Shown here: positions 1 through 7,711 of the stretch, one piece after another
How the letters are laid out: each line of letters starts with the position of its first letter
Position numbering within the stretch: the stretch's first letter is position 1
Origin: Methylophaga sp. OBS1
Lineage (GTDB): Bacteria > Pseudomonadota > Gammaproteobacteria > Nitrosococcales > Methylophagaceae
Assembly: GCF_026319365.1 (NCBI RefSeq)
Contig: NZ_JAPDMS010000001.1
Span: 1,180,456 to 1,244,455, forward strand
Direction of reading: 5' to 3'
Length of the DNA: 64,000 nucleotides
Position numbers and translations under genes: made by a program
The notes under the pieces: model-generated
Told to the model about the DNA's origin: nothing
The model's database searches: none
What the model saw: only the letters and a program-made list of their open reading frames with translations

Positions 1-411
1 CCCGGCGCGGTCATCACTGCGGATAAAGCGAGTGTCGATACCCAATGTGGCAGCCTGTTGCTGCAAAAACGCTGTGGTGCCACCGTAAATCTCGCCCAGA
101 CAGACAATACCGCCCTGGCCAAAGGCCAGACACAGGGAGCTTATCGCAGCCATACCAGCGCCAAATGCCAGCGCCGATTCAGCGCCATCCAAAGCAGCCA
201 GACGCTGCTCCAGCGAGGTGATGCTGGGATTCATCCCATAGCGGGTATAGAAAGCAGCCTGTTTACGACCTTCCACGACATCAAGTAGCGCTTCGGTGTC
301 GGCAAAGCTGAAGGTCGTGGTGTCATATAAAGGCGATATCGCGGCACCGTGAGGGTCATCTATCTGACCACTGTGAATGGCCCTGGTCGATAAATCGTTG
401 TCTTCTGCCAT
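1..411 (-). CDS. Cys/Met metabolism PLP-dependent enzyme (cystathionine gamma-synthase / methionine gamma-lyase family), partial
   Basis: The 5' part (about 137 codons) of a minus-strand gene whose 3' end lies off the left edge. The ATG is at 409-411 and the protein begins MAEDNDLSTRAIHSG. Family features are visible: the N-terminal TRAIHSGQ stretch, the PLY-DTTTF segment, the YTRYGMNPS motif and the phosphate-binding region SALAFGAGMAAISS, followed by GEIYGGT. Members of this fold-type I family make or break C-S bonds (cystathionine gamma-synthase, cystathionine or methionine gamma-lyase, O-acetylhomoserine sulfhydrylase). The catalytic lysine is beyond the edge, so the exact reaction cannot be assigned. 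It is divergent from the cupin gene across a 239-bp gap that holds an inverted repeat near this gene and a NarL-type promoter facing the cupin. Confidence 0.85.
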   Translation of the reverse strand, partial: MAEDNDLSTRAIHSGQIDDPHGAAISPLYDTTTFSFADTEALLDVVEGRKQAAFYTRYGMNPSITSLEQRLAALDGAESALAFGAGMAAISSLCLAFGQGGIVCLGEIYGGTTAFLQQQAATLGIDTRFIRSDDRAG

Positions 412-477
412 TACCCTATCCTTATGTCCTGAACCGTCGAAGCTCAACTTAGGCTTATCCGTCTGCGCCGTCAATTC

Positions 478-507
478 GAGCACCATCAGGGCGGAGGGAA
501 GGTGCTC
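478..507 (-). promoter_or_regulatory. Hairpin in the leader of the PLP-enzyme gene
   Basis: A perfect 7-bp inverted repeat, GAGCACC (478-484) and GGTGCTC (501-507), encloses a 16-nt loop. It sits about 67 nt upstream of the ATG at 411. It could be a 5'-UTR hairpin or an operator. I could not match it to a SAM or other known riboswitch. Confidence 0.35.
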
Positions 508-555
508 TCCTGCCATCAGCAAAGCGCTGTTATTACTGGATTTAATGCGTTTTTA

Positions 556-614
556 TACTCCCTAATGAGTAAGCCTTCTTGAGAATTGTCGCTGTTTGCC
601 CGGGGCTATTTAAT
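556..614 (+). promoter_or_regulatory. NarL-type activator site plus promoter for the cupin gene (P1)
   Basis: A 7-2-7 inverted repeat lies at 556-571 (TACTCCC, TA, ATGAGTA). It is followed by exactly 14 bp (572-585), a -35 TTGTCG (586-591), a 17-bp spacer (592-608) and a -10 TTTAAT (609-614). The repeat ends 79 bp before the ATG of the cupin gene. The same spacing recurs at five other promoters in the window. The heptamer resembles the NarL/NarP consensus TACYYMT. Its link to the response regulator at 1074-1718 is an inference. Confidence 0.7.
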
Positions 615-650
615 GCGAGTGTCATTCATGACAAACAATTGAGGTAGACA

Positions 651-992
651 ATGAAATACAAACAAAACGCAATTTCAGATCCACAGCCTTCCATGGGGGT
701 TGACGGTGTGGATGCGACCCTTGGCGATACTTTTGTCTCAGACAGTAAAGACAAAACCCTCTGCGCCGGTTTTTTCCATCTGAATAAAACCGACAAACCA
801 CTGGTCTATACCTATGATTACGAGGAAATGAAAGTCATCGTTGATGGTGAGTTTGTCATCACTGATGAATCCGGCTACAAGGTTCATGCTAAGGTCGGTG
901 ACGTATTCTTCTTTGGTGACGGTGAGACCATCACCTTTGAAACGCCCACCCGTGGCGTTGGTTTCTTCACCGGTCAGCGTCAGCCCATCTGA
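651..992 (+). CDS. Small cupin protein (EutQ-like)
   Basis: 113 residues, about the size of a single-domain cupin. The beta-barrel motifs are visible: YDYEEMKVIVDGEFVITDESG in the first half, then KVGDVFFFGDGETITFETPT, and a C-terminal GVGFFTGQ. The classic metal-binding His pairs of the first cupin motif are absent, as in EutQ/ethanolamine-utilization-type cupins, so an enzymatic role is uncertain. The start is supported by GAGG about 6 nt upstream of the ATG. It is monocistronic: a NarL-type promoter precedes it and a strong bidirectional terminator follows. The regulatory setting suggests it belongs with the methylated-amine genes, but the ligand or substrate is unknown. Confidence 0.75.
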   Translation: MKYKQNAISDPQPSMGVDGVDATLGDTFVSDSKDKTLCAGFFHLNKTDKPLVYTYDYEEMKVIVDGEFVITDESGYKVHAKVGDVFFFGDGETITFETPTRGVGFFTGQRQPI

Positions 993-1028
993 ACTGACTA
1001 GTGATGATCTGCTGCAGCAGATCGCAAC

Positions 1029-1058
1029 AAAAACGGCCCGCAAGCGGGCCGTTTTTTT
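1029..1058. terminator. Bidirectional intrinsic terminator
   Basis: An 11-bp stem with a 2-nt loop: AAACGGCCCGC (1031-1041) and GCGGGCCGTTT (1044-1054), flanked by an A run on the left and a T run on the right. It separates the convergent cupin and response-regulator genes and can serve both. Confidence 0.92.
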
Positions 1059-1073
1059 ATGCCTGTAAAAAGC

Positions 1074-1718
1074 TCAGTGTCTGGATTTTTGTTGATGACG
1101 CCAGACTGCCGCTTCCAGGCGACTGGTCAGATTGAGCTTACGCAGCAGATTCTTGATATGCACTTTAACAGTGGTATCGCTGATCCCCAATCGACGTGCG
1201 ATATTCTTGTTGTTCATGCCCTCGGCCAGGCATTCCAGAATTTCTGTTTCGCGTTCAGTCAGATTCACATTCTCGGCTGTTTTAGATTCGGGTTCGAGTA
1301 CCGCACGTTTCAGTACATCGTTCAGACACTCCTGCAATACCGTGACGCCACCAAAAGCTTTCAGTAAATTGGCGCGCAGTTCTTCCGGCTCCATGTCCTT
1401 GAGCAGATAACCATTGGCACCGGAGCGCAATGCCTCCAATAAATCATCTTCGGCATCAGACACCGTCAACACCACAATATGTGCCTGCGAACCGGCCTGT
1501 TTAAAACGCCTTAAAGTTTCAAGCCCGTCCATACCTTTCATATTCAGATCCAGCAGAATGATATCCGGTGACAATGCCGGTTCTAATTCCAGGCCCTCCA
1601 GACCGGAAGCCGCCTCACCGACCACCTCAAACGCCGGATCATCGGAAATAATCTGTCTCACTCCCTTGCGAAACAGCGGGTGGTCATCAATCAGCATGAC
1701 TTTGATGGTTTCACTCAT
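1074..1718 (-). CDS. NarL/FixJ-family response regulator
   Basis: 214 residues, the normal NarL length. The receiver domain (about 5-120) has the acidic pair in LIDDHPLFRKG, the phospho-acceptor Asp in IILLDLNMKGMDG, the Thr in VLTVSD and the Lys in LLKDMEPEE. The LuxR-type HTH (about 148-212) reads LTERETEILECLAEG, then the recognition region ISDTTVKVHIKNLLRKL, very close to NarL. It starts 15 bp after the stop of the cognate kinase gene, so the two form an operon. NarL-type proteins bind inverted TACYYMT heptamers spaced by 2 bp. Six such sites with fixed promoter spacing occur in this window, and this is the only NarL-type regulator present, so it is the best candidate to bind them (inference). 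Confidence 0.93.
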   Translation of the reverse strand: MSETIKVMLIDDHPLFRKGVRQIISDDPAFEVVGEAASGLEGLELEPALSPDIILLDLNMKGMDGLETLRRFKQAGSQAHIVVLTVSDAEDDLLEALRSGANGYLLKDMEPEELRANLLKAFGGVTVLQECLNDVLKRAVLEPESKTAENVNLTERETEILECLAEGMNNKNIARRLGISDTTVKVHIKNLLRKLNLTSRLEAAVWRHQQKSRH

Positions 1719-1733
1719 GATTTTTCTCTTCTT

Positions 1734-3587
1734 TTATTGTGCCAGTTTGGGGGTGAAGATCAGCCTGACACGGGTACCGCCATAGCGACGGTTCATGACC
1801 TCAATATCTCCCCCTAAATTATATGCCCGTTCTTTCATGATCGCCTGACCGTGATGGTCGTAGGTAGGCGAAGCCGGCGTTAACCCCATACCATTATCAT
1901 CAATAATCAATTCCACCGCGCCACTACGCAGCATTCGCATTAAAACCGACACGGCAGTGGCACCGGAGTGACGCACGATGTTGGACAGGGCTTCGCGAAC
2001 CACATGCAGAATATGAAATTCCTCATTTACCGTCAGTCGGCAATTGATCAGACGATTATCCAGGGAGATGCAGATATCGGAGCGCTGAGAAAACTCATCA
2101 ATCGCGGCCTGAATCGCATAGCCCAGACCACGCAGGTCCATGTGCACACGGAACGTGGTCAGTAATTCACGCAGCTCACGATAGGCGTTATCCAGGCCTT
2201 CACGCAGTTCTTTGATCGCATCCGCCTGTTTGGTCTCGTCGAGCTGTGTCGACTGCAGCCTTGCTACCTGTATCTTCATAAAAGACAGTGACTGCGCCAG
2301 CGAGTCATGCAACTCCCGGGCAATCGCCGAGCGTTCTTCCAACACCGCCAGTCGCCGCCCCTCTTCATCATGACTCTGGTACTTGGCCACCATCGCCAAC
2401 AGGTTGGCCGTAATTTCCAGCACTTTGATTTCCGAGTCTTCCAGCAGCCTGGCACGCTCCATTTCCACCAGCAACACACCAATACCGTTACTGGCACTGG
2501 GAAAGGAAACGGCCAGGCAGGCAACCGCTTGATTATCCGGGTTATGATCCGTGAAGTTGAGCATGCCGGTGGCCATAAGCTGGTCAAAACGTGCATCACT
2601 TAACGGCGTCGGCTGGTGGTGAGAAAAGATGATGCGCTCGGAAGTGATCACCGCCGCATCATCCGTATAAATTAACGCCGCATTGCTGAAGTTAAACACC
2701 CGCTCCAGCGAATAAAGCATTTTCAGTAAAGTGCGCTCGCTCATCACATCTTCGCTGGCACTTTCAATAAAATGCAGCAGAAAATCCTGTGCCCGGATCA
2801 GGGTCTTGACCTGTTCACTGGTTCGGTTAGCCCAGCTGATTTCAGCGTCAGCGCCCTGGGCATGAGCGGTGACTTCAGCAATACGGCTTTCAATCAGCGC
2901 GAATTCATCGTCACCGCTGCGACTATCGGGACTGTGAACACGTTGATTGATAAAGCGCAGCATATTATCAAAGCGGTCAACCAACAGCTTGCGGGCCGAT
3001 ATAGCAATCACCAATGCGCAACTCAATACAAAGATCAGGCTCACCGACTGCAACAGACCAATGACTGAGCGTTTAATCTCACTGTCTTTTTGCAAAGCCA
3101 GATTGAGTGCATCATAGGATTCCGCAATGCGTTCTGCGAGTCGCAGCTGTGCCGTCAAGCGCATATTGTAGCCAGCAACCTGGTTAAAGCTTGACTGTAG
3201 CTGTTCCAGCCGATGAACTGCCTGCCGGATGTCAGGGTTCTCCTGTTTCAGCATCCATTGCACATTTTCGTCATCCAGACGCAGATAATTCTGCTGCATA
3301 TCCGTAAAAGTGGTGTTGGCTTCCTTCGGAGTGACGGCATTAATAAAGGAGAGTTGACGGTGCCAATAGACCTTTTGTGTGTTGACTTTGTCTATGGCTG
3401 CCTGGCTGGAAGGGATATAATCAAGCAAGAAGAAATTACTTGCCTGCATCAGCAGCACTGTCAACAGCAAGCAGCCCAGTAACATTAGCAACTTGGCATA
3501 CAGGGTGCGCTGACTGAAACCGTTGACCAGCATCGAAATTTGCCTGAATAGCGAATTGATCCGCCGCGGTTTATTGACTGTAATCAC
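1734..3587 (-). CDS. NarX-like membrane sensor histidine kinase (HisKA_3)
   Basis: 617 residues. One membrane segment lies at about 30-55 and a second at about 172-197. Between them is a helical periplasmic domain of NarX/PilJ-like size. Then come a linker, a GAF-like region (about 265-405), the HisKA_3 phospho-acceptor in ARELHDSLAQSLSF (about 425-440) and an HATPase domain ending with DDNGMGL and GGTRVRL. It phosphorylates a NarL-type regulator, here the gene 15 bp downstream. The segment where nitrate-binding NarX carries its P-box reads DKVNTQKVYWHRQLSF, which does not resemble the nitrate-sensor P-box, so the ligand may differ. The start codon appears to be GTG at 3585-3587. Only 15 bp separate it from the divergent PAS gene. 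Confidence 0.9.
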   Translation of the reverse strand: MITVNKPRRINSLFRQISMLVNGFSQRTLYAKLLMLLGCLLLTVLLMQASNFFLLDYIPSSQAAIDKVNTQKVYWHRQLSFINAVTPKEANTTFTDMQQNYLRLDDENVQWMLKQENPDIRQAVHRLEQLQSSFNQVAGYNMRLTAQLRLAERIAESYDALNLALQKDSEIKRSVIGLLQSVSLIFVLSCALVIAISARKLLVDRFDNMLRFINQRVHSPDSRSGDDEFALIESRIAEVTAHAQGADAEISWANRTSEQVKTLIRAQDFLLHFIESASEDVMSERTLLKMLYSLERVFNFSNAALIYTDDAAVITSERIIFSHHQPTPLSDARFDQLMATGMLNFTDHNPDNQAVACLAVSFPSASNGIGVLLVEMERARLLEDSEIKVLEITANLLAMVAKYQSHDEEGRRLAVLEERSAIARELHDSLAQSLSFMKIQVARLQSTQLDETKQADAIKELREGLDNAYRELRELLTTFRVHMDLRGLGYAIQAAIDEFSQRSDICISLDNRLINCRLTVNEEFHILHVVREALSNIVRHSGATAVSVLMRMLRSGAVELIIDDNGMGLTPASPTYDHHGQAIMKERAYNLGGDIEVMNRRYGGTRVRLIFTPKLAQ

Positions 3588-3602
3588 ATCAGAGGCCTGA
3601 CA

Positions 3603-4988
3603 ATGAGTTTAATTCTCTTTTCCATGGTGATGCTCAGTACCATTTTTGTATTGATTTTCGGTTTCTGGTGGGACAGTACTGCCCCCTTCAAAGTCCACCT
3701 GGCCGTGCTTGCCAGCAGTGTGGCTACAGTCATCTCTGTGATCATGGTTATCAGTGTCTATCCCAGACTACAGCGTCGACTGAAATTACAGACACCCAAC
3801 CGCCTCGACAACCTGAACTGGGGCCAGGATATTTCCGCCAAGCTGTCCTCTCCCGCTGCTGTCATCGACGGTTTTAATATCAAATTCGCCAACAGCGCCT
3901 TTCTCAAGGAACTGGGCCTGACCGGTATGTCGGAGTTTGTCAGTGATATGCCCCTGACTAATCTGGTTCATCCCAGTAACCACGATCAACTCAATCAGTT
4001 CATCAGTCAGCAGGAAGAGGACAATAACCGCACCCTCTCGCTGCGCATGCTGTATGTGGATGGTACGACAATCCCGGTTCACATGTCATTGTCACCGCTC
4101 AACCGCGAACAGCAGCCGGATATGTACCTGCTGCAGTTTTCTCTGACCACCGTCTCACACCCTGTCACTGAAGACGATGATGTCAAAGCCGCTCAGTGCC
4201 GCCTGTTGTTGGAGCGCATTGAACAAATCGTATTTCAGGTGAACGTCGACCTGGAGCTATTGTTCGTTAACCCGGCGTGGCAGCGATTGCTGGACTATAC
4301 CCCTGATGAAACCATAGGTCGTGAACTGTTCCGCTTTATTCATCCTGAAGATATTCCCCTGGCTGAAGCCCGTCTGCACGCATTATCAGAAGGTAAGCGG
4401 CAGCATACCCAGTTCGAACTGCGTTTGATCGCCAAAAACGGTATGTCACAGTGGTGTGAAATACGCGCTACAACCACATCCAAATTGAAAGGTGAACGCA
4501 GCAGCGTCATTGGCACGCTGACCGATATCAGTCGTATGAAACAGGCCTCTGAAGGGCTCAAAGCCAATGCCCGGACTTCGACTGAAATGATTATGTCGCG
4601 GATCCCGGCCATGGTATATCGCTGTAAAAACGACCGTAACTGGTCGCTGGAATATGTCAGCACCGGCAGCCTGGAAGTCACCGAGTATCAGCCTTATGAG
4701 CTGGTGCGCACCCCCAGCACTTCCTATATGAGCCTGATTCATCCCGATGACCAGTCCGGCTGTTGGGAGTATGTCCAGCAACAGTTGACTAAACAACAGG
4801 GTTTTCAGCTGATATATCGGCTGATTACACGCTCGGGTAAAACCAAATGGGTGTATGAACAGGGCCGGGGCGTATTTTCCGGTGCCGATGAACTACTGTC
4901 ACTGGAGGGCGTTATCACCGATCTGCAGTGTGATGATTACTATCAATTACAGCAGGGGCTGGATCATATGCTGTGCTCACTCAAATAA
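3603..4988 (+). CDS. Membrane-anchored multi-PAS protein without output domain
   Basis: 461 residues. Two N-terminal membrane segments (about 2-24 and 32-52) are followed by three PAS-like modules (about 75-180, 200-315 and 325-450). The second and third carry PAS/PAC signatures such as FIHPEDIPLAEARL with NGMSQWCEIR, and LIHPDDQSGCW with SGKTKWVYEQGRG. No kinase, GGDEF, EAL or DNA-binding domain follows the last PAS; the protein simply stops. The AGAGG before the ATG supports the start. It is divergent from the NarX-like kinase with a 15-bp gap, so it may be an accessory sensor that talks to that kinase. That role is inference; PAS-only proteins may also be scaffolds. Confidence 0.8.
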   Translation: MSLILFSMVMLSTIFVLIFGFWWDSTAPFKVHLAVLASSVATVISVIMVISVYPRLQRRLKLQTPNRLDNLNWGQDISAKLSSPAAVIDGFNIKFANSAFLKELGLTGMSEFVSDMPLTNLVHPSNHDQLNQFISQQEEDNNRTLSLRMLYVDGTTIPVHMSLSPLNREQQPDMYLLQFSLTTVSHPVTEDDDVKAAQCRLLLERIEQIVFQVNVDLELLFVNPAWQRLLDYTPDETIGRELFRFIHPEDIPLAEARLHALSEGKRQHTQFELRLIAKNGMSQWCEIRATTTSKLKGERSSVIGTLTDISRMKQASEGLKANARTSTEMIMSRIPAMVYRCKNDRNWSLEYVSTGSLEVTEYQPYELVRTPSTSYMSLIHPDDQSGCWEYVQQQLTKQQGFQLIYRLITRSGKTKWVYEQGRGVFSGADELLSLEGVITDLQCDDYYQLQQGLDHMLCSLK

Positions 4989-5018
4989 AAGCCCGGACAG
5001 CATCACTGTCCGGGCTCC
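4988..5018 (-). terminator. Intrinsic terminator after dmmC
   Basis: An 11-bp stem AGCCCGGACAG (4990-5000) and CTGTCCGGGCT (5006-5016) with a 5-nt loop. Read on the minus strand it is followed by TTTTATTT, so it ends the dmm operon. It may also halt the convergent PAS gene, which has no T run on its side. Confidence 0.85.
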
Positions 5019-5035
5019 GTTCAGTATTACAGGGC

Positions 5036-6091
5036 TTATTCCGGATGCGTGCCCAGCTCCAGCTCTGAGCCATCATCCATCGGCGCCAGGTGATCAATGA
5101 CCATCTGCCGATAGAAATCCAAGCCTTTGTACTCAGATAAATCCGGATGCAGATTGGTCAACACACGGCGCAGACGCTTAGCCCAGCGCGGGTAGGTCGC
5201 CAGTTCATTCACACTCGCGAGATAACCACGCACGCTGAAAGCAATCGCGTTGCTACGTGGCAAGCGGAACAACGCCTGTAACTCTACCCGCAGATGCACT
5301 TTGTCACCCACGTTTTCCGGTGTGACCGACACATTGTCCGGTCCCCACAGCGGGTAGTTTTCCGGTGAGGTATCCAGTCGTGGATTCACTGTCATGGTCC
5401 AGTTCAGCCGGCGAACCGGACTGCCATATTGCAGATGCAGTAGGTACTTCAGGGCACGGTCGAAAATACCCAGTTCATTGGCCTGTGGCACCGGACCATG
5501 CCACTCCTTGAAGGACATGCCGGCATCAAACGCCATTGACCAGTCGGCCTGGCTGGTAACGATGCCCATATCGGCAAACAGATCGTCATCACGCTGATCC
5601 AGAATAATCCAGTCACCCTGCACCTGCCGACCGACAAATTCGAAGGGTTGCATCGGCAACGTGGATTGATCGCCGAAGACAAACTTCTGATCGATACCCA
5701 GCGGTTTATTAATCCAGTGCCAGTTATCACCGTCTTTAGTCAGTTGAAACTGTTCAGGATAATCCGTGGACAATGACTCCATCATCAGTTCCACCATATC
5801 CCACTGCGCATCCATCATATGCGGCAAAGCGATGTAACGCAGCGGATCGTCTTCCAGCACCAGGGCCCGATCCGCACATTCAGCGACATAATGCTCATCG
5901 ACATCAATAGCGTGCTCAAATACCGATCCCGGTGCGCCACCGTTGTGCTGTTCAATATTGACGCTGTACATGTACTCGTCTTCAGCAAACGGGAATGGGA
6001 AACGGCGGATCGCTTCCGCAGAATTGCTGAAGCTGTAATCGTCACGGAAGGTTTCTTGTTTGAATGCAAGATTCTTAGCCATATTCATCAT
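5036..6091 (-). CDS. dmmC: Dimethylamine monooxygenase, heme-dependent N-demethylase subunit (DUF3445/HODM family)
   Basis: 351 residues, matching the heme-dependent oxidative N-demethylase family (former DUF3445). The N-terminus carries the typical RRFPFPFAEDEYMYSVNIEQ-like lead, the middle the GQ-type region GDWIILDQRDDDLF, and the C-terminus RVELQALFRLPRSNAIAFSV, where the family has its conserved Arg/Leu-Pro stretch. In the marine dmmDABC systems this subunit is the oxygenase that oxidises dimethylamine to methylamine plus formaldehyde, using electrons from DmmB. The gene is last in D-A-B-C order, 7 bp after dmmB, with GAGG before the ATG and an intrinsic terminator downstream. The subunit letters follow operon order as I recall it from the literature; the family call is firmer than the letter. 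Confidence 0.88.
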   Translation of the reverse strand: MMNMAKNLAFKQETFRDDYSFSNSAEAIRRFPFPFAEDEYMYSVNIEQHNGGAPGSVFEHAIDVDEHYVAECADRALVLEDDPLRYIALPHMMDAQWDMVELMMESLSTDYPEQFQLTKDGDNWHWINKPLGIDQKFVFGDQSTLPMQPFEFVGRQVQGDWIILDQRDDDLFADMGIVTSQADWSMAFDAGMSFKEWHGPVPQANELGIFDRALKYLLHLQYGSPVRRLNWTMTVNPRLDTSPENYPLWGPDNVSVTPENVGDKVHLRVELQALFRLPRSNAIAFSVRGYLASVNELATYPRWAKRLRRVLTNLHPDLSEYKGLDFYRQMVIDHLAPMDDGSELELGTHPE

Positions 6092-6098
6092 TTATTCC

Positions 6099-7052
6099 TC
6101 AAAGGTTGACCACCAGTTTTGAGCACTTGGCCCGTGATACACACGGCATAATGCTTCTGCCCTCGGCTTTTTCATGGTCCGACAGATAATGGTCGTTGTG
6201 CATAATCACGCCGTCGCAGGACACCACTTCCAGTTCGCAGCGTCCGCAGGCACCGCCACGGCACAGGAACGGCGGTTCAGCCCCGGCTTCTTCCATCGCT
6301 TCCAGCATGCTCATGTCACCCGGCACCGTGACTTCCATACCGCTCAACGCCAGTTCCACCGTGAATTCATCGCCTGAAGGCGGTGCGGTAAACTCTTCAC
6401 TGTGTACGTGGTTGTCAGGCCACCCCAGATTCTTGGCATGCAGGTGCAGGGCTTTTACCATCGGTTCGGGACCGCAGGTATAAACATGAGTACCGAGCGG
6501 TTGACGACGCAGCAGTTCGGGGATATCCAGGCGCTGGCCTTCGCTATCTACGTAGAAATGAACCCGATCGCCGCATAGCTGCTGTAACTGTTCACGGAAC
6601 GCCGCATGCTCAGGTGAGCGATAGGCATAATGCAGTTCATAGTCGTAGCCCAGGCGATTGAGGTCAGAAATCTGCGACATAAAGGGCGTAATACCGATCC
6701 CCCCGGCAATCAGAATATGCCGGCGACCCAGCTTGGATATCGCGAACAGGTTAACCGGATAGGTGATTTGAAGCCGGGTACCCGGCTTCACCTGCTCGTG
6801 CATGTAGACCGAGCCACCGCGTGAATTTTCCTGCTTGCGTACCGAAATATGATAGCTGTCTGAATTAGCGGTAGACCCCATCAATGAATACGGATTCCGG
6901 TGAATGCGACCATTGATATCCATCGATACCACAACGTGACTGCCACCGGAAAAATGCGGTAAAGGTTCACCATTTTCCTGCACCAGCGTGAAGTGTTTGA
7001 CCACCTCAGTCACCTGTTCCACATCCACCACTTTCACATTCAATACACTCAT
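6099..7052 (-). CDS. dmmB: Dimethylamine monooxygenase reductase (FMN/NAD(P)/2Fe-2S)
   Basis: 317 residues in the phthalate-dioxygenase-reductase arrangement. An FMN-binding barrel comes first (about 1-100, RNPYSLMGS). Next is an NAD(P)H-binding domain (about 105-225) with IAGGIGITPFMSQ and YTCGPEPMV. A C-terminal plant-type 2Fe-2S ferredoxin domain (about 230-317) has the cluster ligands in CRGGACGRC plus a later Cys in MPCVSRAKC. It passes electrons from NAD(P)H to the heme oxygenase subunit. Its ATG overlaps the stop of dmmA (ATGA type) and dmmC follows after 7 bp, so expression is tightly coupled. Confidence 0.93.
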   Translation of the reverse strand: MSVLNVKVVDVEQVTEVVKHFTLVQENGEPLPHFSGGSHVVVSMDINGRIHRNPYSLMGSTANSDSYHISVRKQENSRGGSVYMHEQVKPGTRLQITYPVNLFAISKLGRRHILIAGGIGITPFMSQISDLNRLGYDYELHYAYRSPEHAAFREQLQQLCGDRVHFYVDSEGQRLDIPELLRRQPLGTHVYTCGPEPMVKALHLHAKNLGWPDNHVHSEEFTAPPSGDEFTVELALSGMEVTVPGDMSMLEAMEEAGAEPPFLCRGGACGRCELEVVSCDGVIMHNDHYLSDHEKAEGRSIMPCVSRAKCSKLVVNL

Positions 7053-7651
7053 GGATAAATCTCCTCTGCTGCCGGTACATTGCCCGGTTCTTCAGCATCA
7101 ACCATCACGCCCATGTAAGCGCCCAAACGACGGGAAAAATGGTCACGAACAAACAGATGACGGCCGCAGCCGCTGCATTGATGAATGCTGTGATGCACAT
7201 CTTTATCCGTGGTTTTGCAATGAACACAGTAAACGCTACGTGCCAAAGTCCCGCTCAGCTCTTTTTCCACATTGCGGTCCTGAACACCGTAGACTTTGAG
7301 CTCATCCATCACCGCCCAGATGAAGGCCTCACTGCCGGCGACATAAAACTGTGTGCCCATCAGACAATCAGGTAATTGCTCCCTGAGTGCAGCCAGCACC
7401 GCCTGGTCTGACTCACAGACCTGCAGACCTTCCGGTACCAGCTTGGTAATAATCTCAGCGTATTTTTTTGATGCCGACGGATCGTCAGCAAACAATAACT
7501 TGATTGGTTCACGGGGACACATCTGTTGAAATAACTTCAGTACGGCAATACCCCCCTCGCCCTCGGCGATAACAACATGACCGGTCGCATGCTGCTTCCA
7601 CACCAGCGAGTCATACAGTGGTTTGCTTCTGATCCAATATCCTCTTTCCAT
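7049..7651 (-). CDS. dmmA: Dimethylamine monooxygenase small subunit DmmA
   Basis: About 200 residues from the ATG at 7649-7651, which has GAGG 9 nt upstream. An upstream in-frame start at 7711 would add 20 residues but lacks a good ribosome site. The N-terminal part (about 1-130) looks like a reductase-type NAD-binding fragment without full motifs. The C-terminus has a zinc-ribbon-like cluster CVHCKTTDKD, then CSGCGRHLF, as in the DmmA C-terminal domain family. It lies between dmmD and dmmB, with an ATGA overlap to dmmB. The exact role of this subunit in electron transfer is not visible from the sequence. Confidence 0.82.
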   Translation of the reverse strand: MERGYWIRSKPLYDSLVWKQHATGHVVIAEGEGGIAVLKLFQQMCPREPIKLLFADDPSASKKYAEIITKLVPEGLQVCESDQAVLAALREQLPDCLMGTQFYVAGSEAFIWAVMDELKVYGVQDRNVEKELSGTLARSVYCVHCKTTDKDVHHSIHQCSGCGRHLFVRDHFSRRLGAYMGVMVDAEEPGNVPAAEEIYP

Positions 7652-7711
7652 CACTTTTTCCTCATCTTGTTGCCCTGCCACGTCCCTGTGACATACCAGG
7701 CTGGGTGACAA

